In this document: in pieces, positions 38,149-52,287 of the stretch
Layout of the letters: each line of letters starts with the position of its first letter
How positions within the stretch are numbered: the first letter of the stretch is position 1
Source of the DNA: Gorsachius magnificus
Lineage: Eukaryota > Chordata > Aves > Pelecaniformes > Ardeidae
Direction of reading: 5' to 3'
Length of the DNA: 64,000 nt
Assembly: GCA_034008185.1 (NCBI GenBank)
Contig: CM067081.1
Location: forward strand, 86,572,765 to 86,636,764
The notes under the pieces: model-generated
Told to the model about the DNA's origin: nothing
Seen by the model: only the letters and a program-made list of their open reading frames with translations
Database searches by the model: none
Made by a program: the position numbers and the translations under genes

Positions 38149-41100
38149 CACAGATAATCTCTGGCATTCGTGTGGCTGGCAGTCTGGGAAGCACTTGTAG
38201 TCCATGAATTAATTCATCTTTTCCTGCAGGTAAAAGTGGTCCTTCTGCCTTGGACAACAAACTGCTAGATCTAGACTGTTGCTACTGAAAGAGATTAATT
38301 TTACTGTAATTCACTGGTTCTATCAACCAGAGTACCTCTCAACTACAGCAGATGCTTGCAGTATACAGCATTCACAAACAAACTTACTTTTGATTCACAT
38401 TGTCATCAAGTTCATAGACAATGTGCATTGCTTTAACCTGTAACTGAAGTACTACAGTGCCTCTTGGAGGGAAAACTGCCTTCAGAGTTGGTTCACTTGT
38501 TGAACACTGTTTTTCCCCTCAGATACTACTGCACACAAGAAGCCATCCAGAAGCAATGGGATTCGGAGGGAAACTTTTAACGTCATCATCTTAACACGAG
38601 TTCCTGCCTCCTCCAATATCCATAAAAATAATTCAAAGTTACAAAAAGTATAAAGGATTATACCTATTGCTGGGATAAATAGAAAAGGAGAGGATGATTG
38701 TAACTTAAGCTATGGAAGCAAAGACAAACAATTCCCATTTGACAAACTATATATTTGCAAAAACTTGTTAGCAATGCTACTCTTGCAGTTTCTAAATCAC
38801 ATACTCAGGCAACTGAGAAGCTAGGGAAGATATTGGTTACTTCTTCAGAACAAAAAGGAGAAAAATCACTTACAGCTAAAAATAGCTAGAACTATATATA
38901 AAATTACCATTTGGCTAAAATAATGGGAATTGCTACCGAATTAATGTATCAACATAAAAAGGAAGCAGGATAGAAAAGCTGATGCCATGAAAATAACTGC
39001 TGTTTAAGATTACTCAGTAAGTACTAGTCCAATATAATTGCCATGTGATTCTAGGCCCAAAGTTGCCTTGATAACATTTGTAGATGCTGCTGGATACGCA
39101 CTGAGGTGGAAGGTCAAATAAATAAAAAAATTGGAAAGCCAGGGAACAATTACCTTTCAGTGATACGATGTAGCATTCATTTAACTCCCAGGAACAAGAA
39201 GTTGCGGTCAACAATTCGTTCCCAATCTTCATATTGTGTACTGCATAGTGTTTAACTGTTAAAACTTCAGAGCTTCTAGAACACTAACATTCACCTAGTC
39301 TCATTAAAATCAGACTAGAAGCATGAGTGTAATTATAAATATGATCTCAGACGAGCTTGGAGGATTTCACTACAGATGCCTAAGCTGTTACTATCACCAC
39401 CCATCTTTGCCAAAAGTAGCAACCCTTTTGCACAGGAGGAGGATGGGGAGAATACGACATACTCCTCTGCATCTTAGCCACATTTGCTTGAAGTACTGAT
39501 AAAGATGGGTTTACATTAAGTAACCAGACTGCAAAGTGGTGCACAGATACATCCTGTTGTGGTATTCCTGCTGTTGCAAGTAGCAATTTCTGCACAAAAC
39601 GATTACTGGCAGCAACAGCTTGATACAGCCAAAATCCTTGGACTATGTTACAGCCCCTTTGCTGTGTAACGCCAGCTGCAGACAAACAGGTGTCCTAAAA
39701 TAATTTCAAAGCTATGTTGTTTTCCCTTGGTTTCATGGAATTCTATTATTTCTAAGACACCAGTTGCAAAACATTTACCCCAGCAGTGGCTCTTGTTACT
39801 GAACCTGTCAAATGTTAAAACTACAAACCAGTGCCATGGTTTAACTGATGCATTATAAACTCTCATGAAGAGATGTGTTGTACAACAGTGACAACCTGGA
39901 CTCGATGTAGAAGAGAAACAATTGGCTTTTTTCTTTTTTTCTTCTAACCCTCTTTTACATAAATCCAAGCATTTCAATCTACAAAACTTCACATTCAGAG
40001 GAAGGTCAGGCCCAGTATGGAACTCCTCAGCAGTTCCATAATCTAATAAGCCAAATGAAAGCACACTTACTATCGTGCTTCCACATACAACAGATAGTCG
40101 GGCTTTACAGGCGCTATGAAAGTTATGTGTGTGCTGGGGCTCACAGCTCTAAGTACAAGAGCTCAGACCACAGGTAATTTGCATTTCACCACTATGGTCC
40201 AATACAAGATTTACATGCCAGCATTAAACCATCTACACTAACCTTTAGATCATACTGAAAACTAGCCCAAAACCATCCAAGGTGTTAAAAAAACCCTAAC
40301 TTGCTCAATTATGTGAGCAACAATGGAAGGTAGGGTAGGAGTCTTTGAGAGGAAGGACATATTTGATTAAAATAACACCTTTACCACCCACCAATATAAT
40401 ATTTTTTCTTGATTAATAATGAAGTCTCATAAGACTGCTGCTCATAATCCTTAGCAACTTGCCTTTTTACATCAGATTCTTTTATTCTTCTTCAAACTGT
40501 GGTAAAAGCAATAGTGCGGGGAAAAAAAAAAGTTTTAGAAACAGAAACTACTGCATATAAAGATTCACAAGTTCCAGGCAACCCTTGGGCAAATAAGCTT
40601 AACCTTCATATCTGATAACGTGTTGACTCTGCGCATTAAAAAGCTTTCAAATTTCAATTTTAGATTTCAGGATGCAATTCTGGAGAAATAAGTTTTAGAT
40701 AGTATCTTTAATGCCTCTGTTTTCTCAGCTCAAATCAGCTTCTGCAGGTAATTTCTTCTGGATGTCACAATAAATGGAATTCACAAACTAACATACTTCT
40801 TTTTGCTCTTATGAACAAAAGTGTTCCCACATCACATCTATTAGCTTCTCTGCTTTGCTTTCACGGTGCTTTTCAAAATCCCATGTGTCAATTAGACTGG
40901 GCAAGGAGGCACTTCCATTAACATTTTTTATTTTCATTTTCTCTTAGAGAAATTCTCTGGATTTTGAACAAGGCAAAGCCCTTCAGAAAGCAGAGCTTAT
41001 GCTACAAGTAGAAGACACAGCTCTTCTAACAGGTATCTCTGGTAGGAGGTTAAAGAACTCAAGAAGTCTCCTCCGCCTGAAGAAACACTCACTCTCACTT

Positions 41101-44100
41101 CCAAGAAATCTTCTTTAACACTTGTGACTAGAATAAACCTCCAAAAAGGAGACGTTACACAGAGTTCTTCCTTAGAAGAACAATCCTGAAAGCAAAAATT
41201 GATGCAAGCCACACAAGCACATCTGAAAGCTTGTCACTGACTTTCACTGAGAGCAAGAACAGCTTGTGACCTGATGACAGCATTACTCCAACAGGGAATT
41301 TGAGCCACTGGGTGCTAGTTGAATGAGAATGCTCAGCAGAGCTGCATATGGAGGGAAAGCACAAACAATAGTCAGCATTCAGACAGAAGAGCCCGTTGCT
41401 GCATTGAGGATGTGGAAAGAAAGGGGAGGAAGCAGCAGGATGGAGCTCTGTGGAACCCAAGTAAACATAAACAGAGGCAATGAACTCTATTGTTTTATAA
41501 GCAATTATTCCTCTGACAACCTCCTCTTCCCATCCACCCCCAGTTACCAACGCTGGTACTGTCTAGAACAGAACAAAGCATGTGGACAGGGAAACAACAA
41601 TAAGACAGATTCTACTCTAGACAAGTAGAACCTCCTCAGATGCTGGCACAGAATCTTTCTATGACATCCAGGAGGCGCATGCGGATTACAACCATACAAC
41701 GAAGAGAACTAGGGAGGACAGAGATAATGCTGCCACTGAATGTTATCTACCTTGACCACTTCTTCCAAGGCTAAGCAGAAAGCTCTACTTCTTCCTCATC
41801 TAAGAAAAAAGGTTCCTGTGCTCCACCCATTTGAAAAATCTTCTAATGACTCTCCCTAGTTTCCAATGATCCAAGCTATCGAAGCTAAGGAAATTGGAAG
41901 CCAAAACTTCTCTTACATTTCAGAGGGTCTAGAGAGGCAAAGAGCATTTCTTGCATTCAAGATCTCTGCCTTGTAAGGCTGCATTTACATCAGCTCCTTG
42001 GTTTTGGTTCTTCAGAGAGACACTGACAGACTTGAACAGACAGGAACTGAAATACTGCTTAAAATAGCAACATCCTGCTTTTAAGTTCTCCAAATTAAAA
42101 AACATTGGAACTTCAGCATTTGTCTTTGCCAACTTCCACAGCCTGTTTTTCTCCACACACCAAAGGCACCAGTCTTCCATCAGAAGATATCAAAAAGATG
42201 GCTGGCAAAACACAACATCAACACACACCTCAGCATTTGCCTTCCAGGGTACCGATCCTGACTCTGAAAAAAATCAGCGGACTAAAGCAATAGTCTCTAA
42301 AAGATAGCCAGCCCCTCTCCTTCCTGACATGGTATTTATGGGACATCAGCTGAAGGTTTCTTATTTCCCTAATTCTGAAGCAAGATTCATAAAGGACCAC
42401 CTATGATTTTGCTGTATTCTAACACCAGATTGTCTTCAGAATCCTGTAGATCTTTGTACCTTAATATAGGAAGATTTGAGACTGTGTAAGTGAAGTATAT
42501 AGGAAAGTTTCCTAAAAAGAGAAGTAGTGCACTTGAAAGACAGATGAAAGAGAAGGAAAGATGAATTTGAAGGAAGTGTATATGAAGAGAAGAGACGACA
42601 GGGCATCAGGTATCTAAACAGGAAAAAAAAAATGGTGAAGAGCGCCTTTCCTGAGAAACAGTGATGTAGATTTATTTAAAAAAAAAAAAACAAAAACAAA
42701 ACAACAACAAAACACAACTTACAAGGGGAAAGAAGCATACATGCACTTCTATAAGGGACAGGAAGAAGAGCAACTGCTTTCTGACAGAATGAGGTGAAGG
42801 AACGAGAAACACACGAACAAACAAGACTGTTTTCTGCACAACTGTGAACAAACTATCAAATACATTGCGGAGGAATACATATTAATAGATCTCTCATGAC
42901 TCCGGAACCAGCGCAGACAACTTTGAATTGTCAGAACATAGTTCATCATGAACTAGATGACATCTTATCTCAATCCTCCATGAATCAGAGTCAGATAATT
43001 GAGATGTCAGCTAATCAAAAGCATTATTTACAGGTGCATCACACACAAAAATTGCGGTCTTTAAAACAAGTAGCATGCTTAATGCAAATCAAAGCGGGCA
43101 ATTCTGAAAGGCAGGATGAGGTGACAGAACAAAGATCATTCAAGTTGACCTCAGTGGTCAAAGGAAAACTGACAAGTGTATTTCAACTGTTTTTAAATGC
43201 ACGTAAGTAAAGGTATTTGATGAATGAAATGATCAGCAGACGCAAGGGATTTCAATATAAAGTTTCAAAGAAAATAAAGATCTTTCCCATTTTAGAAGAG
43301 ATTATTGGATGGAGAAGGAAATAGCAGCTGTCCAGGCAGATGAACATTAAAAATTATTGTAACAAAAGTTGACAGCAACAGTAGCAGTAAGATTTCTCTC
43401 CAAGTTGAAAAGCTGCTTCTTTCAACAGAGAAAGCTGACCTTACTTGTACAAATTAATCGGCTTTTCAAAAGTACATTTCTTGTCATCACATAGGGCACC
43501 CAGTTCAAGCCTTCAGCAGCAGTCAGTCGAGCAAGGAAAAAGTCATAGAAGGTACTTTTTTTCTGCTGTATTAAAACCTTCATCAATAACAGCACTTAAC
43601 TAAACTGGATTTACTATACTTAAAAATCCCTCTATTAAATGCATGCTACCTCTACGAAAATGGAGCAGTTTTATACAGATAGCTAAACTTGGCTCACTAT
43701 GACCAAGACAACTCAGAGTGCAATAAAAAGAAGGAAGCAAGCAAGAAGCTGGTCAAATGTATAAGCTAACTAGCTAAAATCCAATAAATCCACAAAAAGT
43801 TTTAGTTCTGTGTCACCTGAAAAATTAGCTATGTTGTTAAAGTTACTAACAAAAATAGCTACAAAGAACACATTTTCTACATTAAGAACACAGCAATTAA
43901 CAATGAAATCAAGATAAAAAATAAACTAGTATAGACTGAGATTAATGACTGAACCAGTTAAATTATCAGCTCAATGCAGCAAATTCCTTAGAATGTTAAA
44001 ATGTGACCAAAGTTAAGTGTTACCCGTTTCATTAAACAAAAACACAAAAGCACAGAAGTGTGTCAAAATAATTCAAATCTACTAGTTGGAACCACTTTAA

Positions 44101-46030
44101 AATATTTTCATATTGAAGCCAAATGGTTAAGTCTGAACCAACTCTAGATTTCAAGACTGCATAGTGGTTAATCTTTTCTTTCCCACAAGCAATCTAAAAG
44201 TACAGGTATAATAAAAGCAGTTTGTAAGCTACCAAGCCAGTGCTCTCAACAACTGTTGGCAGCTTAATGTTTCCTAGAACAAAAATTAAAATTGAAAAAT
44301 AAAGTGTGGCACATGCCATTAAGAAAAAAAAAATCTTTAATATCATGAGGGCTCACAGATTTGCAGACATCTTTTTTACTCTTCTGGAACTGGAATTTAA
44401 ATTCCCATTCTATCAGCAAGTGAAGTTCCACACACTGCTTGCTACCAGGCCAGCCTTCACCGGGAGTAATTTTCTTTGCCCAGTTAGAAGGACCATACCC
44501 TGCCTGGAAGCACTGGTGCTCACTCTCAGATGTTCAAAAATACCCATTGTAACAAACTGCTTGATCGTGCATTCAAGGCAAGGCTTCTCAAGCTTAACCT
44601 TGACTAGAGGGCTTTCCTCTCTGCACCCATATGTCTCCTTCCCTTCCCTTTGCCTAGTCATTTAAAAGCTGATGGGAACAAAGTTTGGTTCTTCTAAGGT
44701 TTCCTTTTTGTAGGAGTTGTTTAAGGGGGTTTGGCCGGTTTGTGTGGGGTTTTTTTTTTCTTTTAAATCCGATAGTTTAAGCAGAAAAGTTGGATGTTTG
44801 TATTCCACAAACACTGCAGTTCTGCAGTCTCGCTGAAATACAGTACCCATACTATTTCATAGGAAATTAAGATGGCCTTGCCTAGAATAAACGGTCTTGA
44901 TGTGATGTTTTTCCATAAAGCTGTTGATGGCAATAAGGTCACATTCATAAGAAATGGCTGATGAATAAGAAGAGCACCTAGGTAATCAATCTTCATCCAT
45001 AAAACATTCAAATATTGTTTATAAATAGGCATCACCACTCTTCCAAAGCAACTCATTAATCCTTACATTTGGAAACCTAAGGCCAAAGCTAAAGCACTTT
45101 TTAATAAACATTCCAAATTAGACAGCAAAAAGGTTTTTTAAACCTTATCATAATGAAACCCCAAAATAAAGGCATCTTTTTCTGGACACACTTTGGAATT
45201 TCTGGTGTGAACCTTTTACAGTGGGAAACAGGCAGAAGAGCATTAACAGCTCAATAAGAGCTCAGGAAGCCCTCACAGAAAGAACAGCAGGAATGAGAAA
45301 AACACCGAAAAATTAAGCTGAGGTCTTGCTGCTTGCCAGTTTTATATCTGCCACAAGGATAGCAAATTTTCAGTGCTGCACAAGCCCATCACAGAAAAAA
45401 AAAAAATCCACTCTGCCAAGTTACCAGAGTATTAAAGATGGGTTTTGCCAGTAGTGAGGATGAATCAGCAACCACAGATAGAGGACATATTCAATTTAAA
45501 CCTGCAATGAGAGTTCTCAAAGAATGGTTTTACATTTGGCTCGAAAATGAAAAGTTCTATACGTGTATATTCATACTTTAATCCTTCTGCTACGTTTAAT
45601 TAAAACCTTTATAAATCTAGCTATGTGGAAAAACAGTGCTACGTACAAAGAGAGTCAGGCCAACGCTGGTAGTCAATACAGCATGGAATAGCACCAGTAG
45701 TTGCACTGACCTCCAAGAACTTCTTCCCACAAACCCAAACCAAACACAAAAAACACCCTGAAGGAATTTTTGCGTGTGTTTGTTTTGAGACTTTATAATC
45801 AATAAAAAACACCAACGTGTTGCTTTGTAAATTAATAAGCAAGTTTCTGGAAACTGCAAGCAGAGGACACAACATGTCATGGGGGATTTCTATTTTGCTG
45901 GGGGGGGTGTTGTTGGCTTTGGTTGGTTGGGGGTTTTTTAAAGGCACAGACTCACTTATTACAAATTACTTGTGGGACACAAACCACTTAATCTTTAAAT
46001 ATGAGCAGTGTGACCACTTAAAGCTAATTA
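38149..46030. other. SH3KBP1 intron 1, no recognised gene
   Basis: Unique-looking AT-rich sequence with A-rich simple tracts (for example 42678-42716) and a T-run near 44750. The minus-strand open frames at 39648-40064 and 41155-41550 match nothing I know and lack exon signals in a useful phase. Confidence 0.55.
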
Positions 46031-46112
46031 AATATTGATAGATCACTGAACCGTTTGGGTTGGAAGGGACCTTTAAAGATCACCTAGTCCAACCCCTCTG
46101 CCATGGGATCAA
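46031..46112 (-). mobile_element. CR1 LINE 3'-end fragment
   Basis: The plus strand reads GTTTGGGTTGGAAGGGACCT, then AAAGATCACCTAGTCCAACC and CTGCCATGGGATCAAG, the antisense of a CR1 3' tail. It is about 80 bp, strongly 5'-truncated. The terminal octamers are decayed. Confidence 0.9.
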
Positions 46113-49100
46113 GTGAGGCCTTTGACTTGCAATACATGCAGCAAATCTATATTGACATTTTTGAAAAAAACAGTTCCCTGCGGAGTTGCGCACCAACAAT
46201 GACTTTGGTCTTCAAATAAATGAATAAGACTTACACTGGTTTTGGTGTGAGCTGGTTTCAATCATCAAAAGTGATTTAGCTGCACAGTATGGAAGAGTCA
46301 GAAGGAGATAAAGAGGAACTTTCTCCTTCTGTACAATACTTCTAATGAAATTCAAAGGCAGCATTCAAAAGGCACCTCTTTAGACTAACACTACACATTA
46401 ATTAGAAGTTAGGGATATTTTCCTCATATAACTGCTCAGCTTTCTATACAGCATTATCCTTGTTGCTAAAGACAATCGTAATTTCTGATCCACAACTCTA
46501 GACAACTCTTCATCCTAAACCAGAAGCACAAATTCTCAGCAACACCCCAATTGGAATACAAACTCTTGTAAGAGTGAGAGCAAAGACATCCTTTCCACCC
46601 CTCATCATCCAGGATGCTCCTTTCTCTAAGCTAAAGTTATGTTAGGAACAAAGCATACCTGAGACATCGCAAGAGTCATCTCACCATGCAGCTTTTCAGT
46701 GGACATTGCCACCGCATTCTCAAGAGTTGGTTTCTACTGATGCTTCTCAATTACCGATAATAAACAGGGGGGGAAAACGTCAACTCCATTTCCTAATACA
46801 GTCCATGACTACTGAACTGCAGTCCTGCATATTCTCTCACACATAGGGATTTACAGCTTTTATTGTGTTTCCTCTCTGTGTGAAACAGACTCTCAGCAAT
46901 TACTTTTACATTAGCTGAATTACTGAATCTTGATACCTCCCCTCTTGTTCCCCTCCCACTAATATATTCTTTCATCATTCCTCAGCATACAGAACGTAGA
47001 TATGCCCTACAGCTACTTACTGCTTTTGCACATCCAGGGAAAGCATCCACTCTCTGGCCCAGGATTTTGTATTCTGTAATTTTCAAAAAAGCATCATTTT
47101 TTAGGAGCTTGCTCTATAACAGCAGTATCAGAACAAAACAACCGCTACCATCTCTGCGGCTGTTTTCTCTCCTTTGATCCCATCAGGGCTAACCTGCTTT
47201 CAGCGCTTCAATGACCTCTAACATTTCAGACCTCGAATTTCAGCTGCTCATTTCACATTACCAAGCCCTCCTTTCTCTCCTCCTAACACATGCGTCCCTT
47301 CCCCTTCAAGTGGGGAAGGAGTCAATGCATTACCCACAGGGTCAATGCTGATTTCCTATATGAATTCTGATACACTGCTGGTAGAATGATTACCAGCAGT
47401 ATTCTCAAAAAAAAAAATCCCTCTAACATCTAGTGAATAGCAATTACAAAAGAAGCAATCTGAATAACATTACAGATAAACTGTATGTATTTCTGTTTAA
47501 ACTGCTACTAATGCAATATGTACGCACTCAGCGTTAGTATCAAAATAAAACTGCTTCCCAAGAAAAGTGTTTTAATTATTACATATACTTCCTTATACCC
47601 AGGCAGAAAAAAAATACCCTTTCTAGCAACTCTACCATAATTTTCTACATATGCATCTTTGATTAGCACAAAAAGGAGTGAGAATTCTGCTGGTTTAAGA
47701 AACCATCTATTTTAAGTATTCTCTTCTTTATCACACTTTCTGATCTAAAAGCAACAGTTAATATAAAAACCCAACTGTAATGGAGACCCTGAGAAAAGAA
47801 CAGCTACTTGAAAGGGGTAAGCAGAAGAGATACCAACATACCAAAAAAAATGCACAATCAGAAATTATTTCCATAATCTTATACATATACACACATATTT
47901 ATATATTTCATATTTCTTTATTTCAGTGCCCTATCTTGATCCATTTAGAAGGCAGCTCTAACAACCTCCTATGACAGAAATCTCCTTATCTCTTAATTTC
48001 TAGGAAAAAAAAGCCTTGTGCCAGCTATTTTTGTATGAAATTTTATATAGGTTACTGAAAATGTTTTATCATAGTTTATGAAAACTCCACTTGAACTCAG
48101 AACATGAAGACATTCACGGGCTGTGTAAATATTGCCATCAAACAACCGGAAATCTGATCTTAAACAGCTCTAACACAACCGCCTTTTTGTGAGAAACAGA
48201 CCTACCAGTGACAACAAAAGAATTAAAAGGAGTTATGCCCCATATAAGGAGGAGTATAAAGACTTTTTACAGGTTGGGGAGGATTTTTATACAACATTTC
48301 CTATATAAAGCCACTGTACAGCTGCTTAAAACCTTGTTAAAAACAAATCAAAGCAAAAACAAAAAATCATGCTAATCATCTTCCTTGTGATTTTTCCTTA
48401 TTCAGCCGAAACTGTTCAACTGTTTTCAAGGATGACAAGAATGACACATGCTATTCCTATTTAAAAAATCTTACAGCTATTTTGCTGAAAGGCTCCAAAA
48501 TCTCCACCATTTTGGAGGGAGAACTTAAAATTTGTCAAAGAGCAGTCAAGAACCACAAACACACCTACCACCTTCCACGTGCGATTTATACAAACTTGGC
48601 TAAGCTTGAGGTTCATAAATGCGTTGTTTTACCTAGGGGGTGTAGAGTTGTTGAAGAGTTTACCAGCTAAACTCCCCAGGCCTCCCGCCGCAGTGAGCAC
48701 TCTCCAACCCACACCCCAGGGCCAAGCAGAAGCTTTGATGCAAGTGCAGCTCTGGTTTGCTGGAGGTCCGTGTGGCCCCACACGCAGGAAATGTGCTCAG
48801 AGTGCTCCCTCTGTTGATGCTTCGATAAGAGAGAGGGAGAAAGAGGAAGTGGATGTCTGAAACACGTAAGGAGAAGTAGAGAGGGGAAAAAGATAAAAAG
48901 GTAGGGGTTGACGAGGGAAGCAGGGCAGAACTCGAGGGCAGGGGATAGAGGAGAATTTGAAAAGGGGTGGGTGGGAAAAGAGAATTAAGAAAGGGGAAAA
49001 ACAGGAAAAGGGATTGCAACTGGTACAGAACTACCAGACTCATGCAGATTCCATTTTTTTTTTATTACATTACTTCTTGGTGTAACATTCCTTTGCTGTG

Positions 49101-51399
49101 TACAAACTAGCTGCGGTATTTCACAGCAAAGCATCTTTCTCAACCACTAATGTAAAACCATGCAGACGATAGCTGTCTGCCAGTATTAGCAATCTAACTG
49201 GTTCAAAGGGCACAAGGCTGTCTCTGGATCCAAACTCCTAACTAGGGAGACAGCAGAGACCATCAATGTGATTTCACATAAACAAAAGCAACATATCCTC
49301 TCTTCTCCTTTCCCAACAGAAAAGCTTTAACAATACCTTGAAAAATGTTAAGATGAACAAATATTGATGATGGAAGTGTTCATCTGTAACCTGGTATTTA
49401 TAAGCACTATAATGAAGGCTTCAACTGCCTCATTTTATAGCACTATCATTATATAGGACCACTACGTCATTTAATGCACTAAACTGTCCGTACTCTGAAG
49501 ATGAGCAAAGACTGCACAGCAGAAGAAAGGATCTTCCTTCACCTACCACAGGAGTTGGGAGGTGTGTCTTGACTGACACAAGGAGCTGCACATCATCAGT
49601 TGTTTTGTGACGATGGCAGTTAAGCACTGCTCTCTAGAATGAGACTTGTACTCTTGCACTTTCTAAATTTGATAAGCAGTATATTTCAAACCAGTTTTTC
49701 CCCAGGTAGCTACCTTACCTTCTTCTTACAGTCTGACGTGTGGGTGGGCGTGCAAAGCTCTTTCAAATGAGACTGAGTTCTCTAACCATATGCAATTCTA
49801 AGTAGTCTTTAAAAAAAGGGAACAAAACAAAACAAACCCCAAAGCAACAACAAATAAACAACACACACACACATCCCCACAAAACACCCTCTCTTCATTT
49901 CTCAGACATTTAAGGAGGGGAACCAAGCTCGTTCCCCTGTATTCACAATTACCTTTAAGGTCTTAGCCTTACCCCCCTTTTATGTTTAGAGAACTACCAC
50001 TATTATTTCTCTCAACTCTCCTGACAATTCCATTCTGAGTGTAAATTAATTCACTTTAAGGTACTCTAACTATAATGTCATAGGAGAGTTCATAAAACAT
50101 CAATAGAGCTGTATTTCTTATAAGGTTGGGGGTATGTGCTGTAAAAAAGCTTAGGGCCACACACTGAACTTTAATACACCTGTATGCATAACATACACAT
50201 ATATATACACACACACAGGGTTGGACTAATAACACTATGCAGTGCCATACAGGAAACAGAAATGGTTGAAATGGAAAGCATACAAGTAATTTCAAAATAA
50301 AACATTAAGAATCTTAAGAGTATACCACACAAAGAATTCACCTATTTTTTTCTGCATCTAAAATCTCTTTCAAAATGCTAACAATGTTAAAAATGTTTTT
50401 AATAAAACCGTTCTCATCTGCTATCTCCTAGAAAGATTTTACTTTCATACTACTCACATCTTCACTTCCTTGTGTATAATTTTTCTGTTTGTTTTTTAAA
50501 CTACAAGAATCACTTACCAGTTGAAGATATGAACAACAATGAAACCATATCTACCTTCCTTCCACTTCCATTTTGCAAAGAAAAGTCTGACTGAATCACA
50601 GTGATTTGGGAAAGTCATTATCCAAATGAGCTTTAAAGAAGCCAGATGCGGACGATCACAGCCAGCCCAGGGGAGGGAAGGGTGGGTAAAAGGAAAAAAG
50701 ACGGCCTTCACTGCTAAGTTACTGTATTCAAAAACCTTCTGGAGCTCTATCAAGGAAAGTTACTTCACTGCTCCTTTACTGCTTTCCTTAATATTTTGTA
50801 CTGTGAAGCTAAGAAAGGCTAATGTTTGGACTACCGATTAAGCAGAAATCAGAAAAGTCTTACTGTATGGCAATACAAGGCTAGTAAGAAGTAAAGGCAC
50901 CAAGAGAGGATAAGAAAACAAAAATACTTAAAAAAACATTTCCTGCGACAAGCCCTACTGAAGACACATTTTGCTCCATTCAGCAGTTACAAACCTTACA
51001 CCTCATTACAGCACTATGTTTAAAATCTTATCGCTTGCTAGAGAAGACAGAAGTTGAGAGCTGCGTTAGCTAGCAGGCAACCCAACCCTAACAGAGTCTT
51101 CTACAATGTGCCCAATTAAATGTGGCCGTCTGGGATGCTGGCCTACTGTCAGCAGCATCAGAGTTCAGGCCGATCCATACAGCTGAATGAGCTGCATAGG
51201 GATGAACGAACGCATTTCAGCCTGAACTGGAGGACTAACTGAAAGTCAATAGCGAAAAGCCAGCGCTTAATCTTGTAACGTACAGGTACAGCAGCTGCGC
51301 ATCGCTCTGCTAGTACCCCACCAACTAATGTCTCGAAGAACAAAGGGACGATTTTTTTTTTTTTTTCCCCCCACTACTATATTCCCAGTGTCACTCTAT
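46113..51399. other. SH3KBP1 intron 1, proximal part
   Basis: No gene or RNA is recognised. Simple sequence includes CA/TA dinucleotide tracts (49860-49874 and 50195-50218), a CAAA-type tract at 49815-49860, and the purine-rich strand listed separately. Confidence 0.5.
48826..49014. repeat. Purine-rich strand, about 190 bp
   Basis: The plus strand is dominated by A and G (GAGAGAGGGAGAAAGAGGAAG, later GAGGGGAAAAAGATAAAAAGG and AAGAAAGGGGAAAAACAGG) with few interruptions. The gene strand is therefore pyrimidine-rich. Such tracts can adopt triplex DNA and, on the gene strand, resemble extended pyrimidine tracts that precede 3' splice sites. Confidence 0.7.
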
Positions 51400-51797
51400 C
51401 ACAACAGGTAAAACTGTGTAAAATGTCTGCCCACGTAACGCGTTACATTTGGTCCTTTCCGCGACACTGCTCTCAGGTTCCCCCCCAGACCAACGGCATT
51501 TCCGCCACCGCCAGCGACAGGGGCGGCCGGGGGCCCGAGGGCATCGAAACGCCGGTGTTTCGGAGCACCGGTCGCCGCTGCCTTCAGACGCCGGGCGGCG
51601 GCGGGTACAGCCAGGGCTGCCCACCAACAGCAGACGCATCCTTTTGTTCCCTCCAATCCCTCGTTTTCCGCCGGGCACCGTGCTGGGCAGCGGGAGCCGC
51701 GGGCCAGCGCCGCCCCAGCGACGCCCCCGGGCGCCCCGCTCAGCCAGCCCGCGCCTGGCACCGCCGCCGCCGCGCCCCGCACAACGGGACAATTCAT

Positions 51798-51817
51798 CCC
51801 CCCCCCCCCCCCCCCCC
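51798..51817. repeat. C20 homopolymer in the CpG island
   Basis: There are twenty consecutive C on the plus strand, hence G20 on the SH3KBP1 sense strand, in intron 1 about 470-490 bases after exon 1. Such a run can form G-quadruplex or i-motif structures and is prone to length errors in sequencing. Confidence 0.9.
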
Positions 51818-51900
51818 GGGAGCCACCACACGGGCAGCGGCTGCCGAGCGCAACCGCCCCCCGCGCAACGGCCCCCGCGGCTGCCCCCTGCTGGCGGGGC

Positions 51901-51935
51901 GGCACGGCACAGCACGGCACGGCACGGCACGGCGC
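51901..51935. repeat. Pentamer tandem repeat GGCAC, seven units
   Basis: Seven consecutive 5-bp units read ggcac, ggcac, agcac, ggcac, ggcac, ggcac, ggcgc. It is a short minisatellite-like array inside the GC-rich start of intron 1. Confidence 0.8.
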
Positions 51936-52287
51936 AGGCCGCCCCGCGCTCTCCCCGCCCGGCCCCCGGGCAGCCAGTGCACGGGAGGGCTCGTAACCCT
52001 GTCAGCCCCGCTCGGGGTCGCCCGCCGCGACAGCCCCGAGGGGCGCCCGGCCCTCGCCCCGCCGCCGCAGACCCCGACCTCTCCGCCTGTCACATGAAAA
52101 CAATTATTGACGCGGCCGGGGGAGGGGAGGAGAAGTTAAAAGCCATGAGGCGGAGGAGCGGAGGCGGGTGGCGGCCGGCCCCGACACCCCCGGCCCTCCG
52201 TGGCGGCGGCAGGCACCCCACCCGCCGGGCGGGAGCCCCAGCCGGCCCCCCAGCGCCGCCAACTCGGAGCCGGCGGCTTGAACTCAC

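Noticed and set aside
39648..40064. Minus-strand open frame of 138 codons inside intron 1
   Set aside because: Same strand as the gene, but no similarity I recognise and no convincing exon borders; length is within chance for 64 kb.
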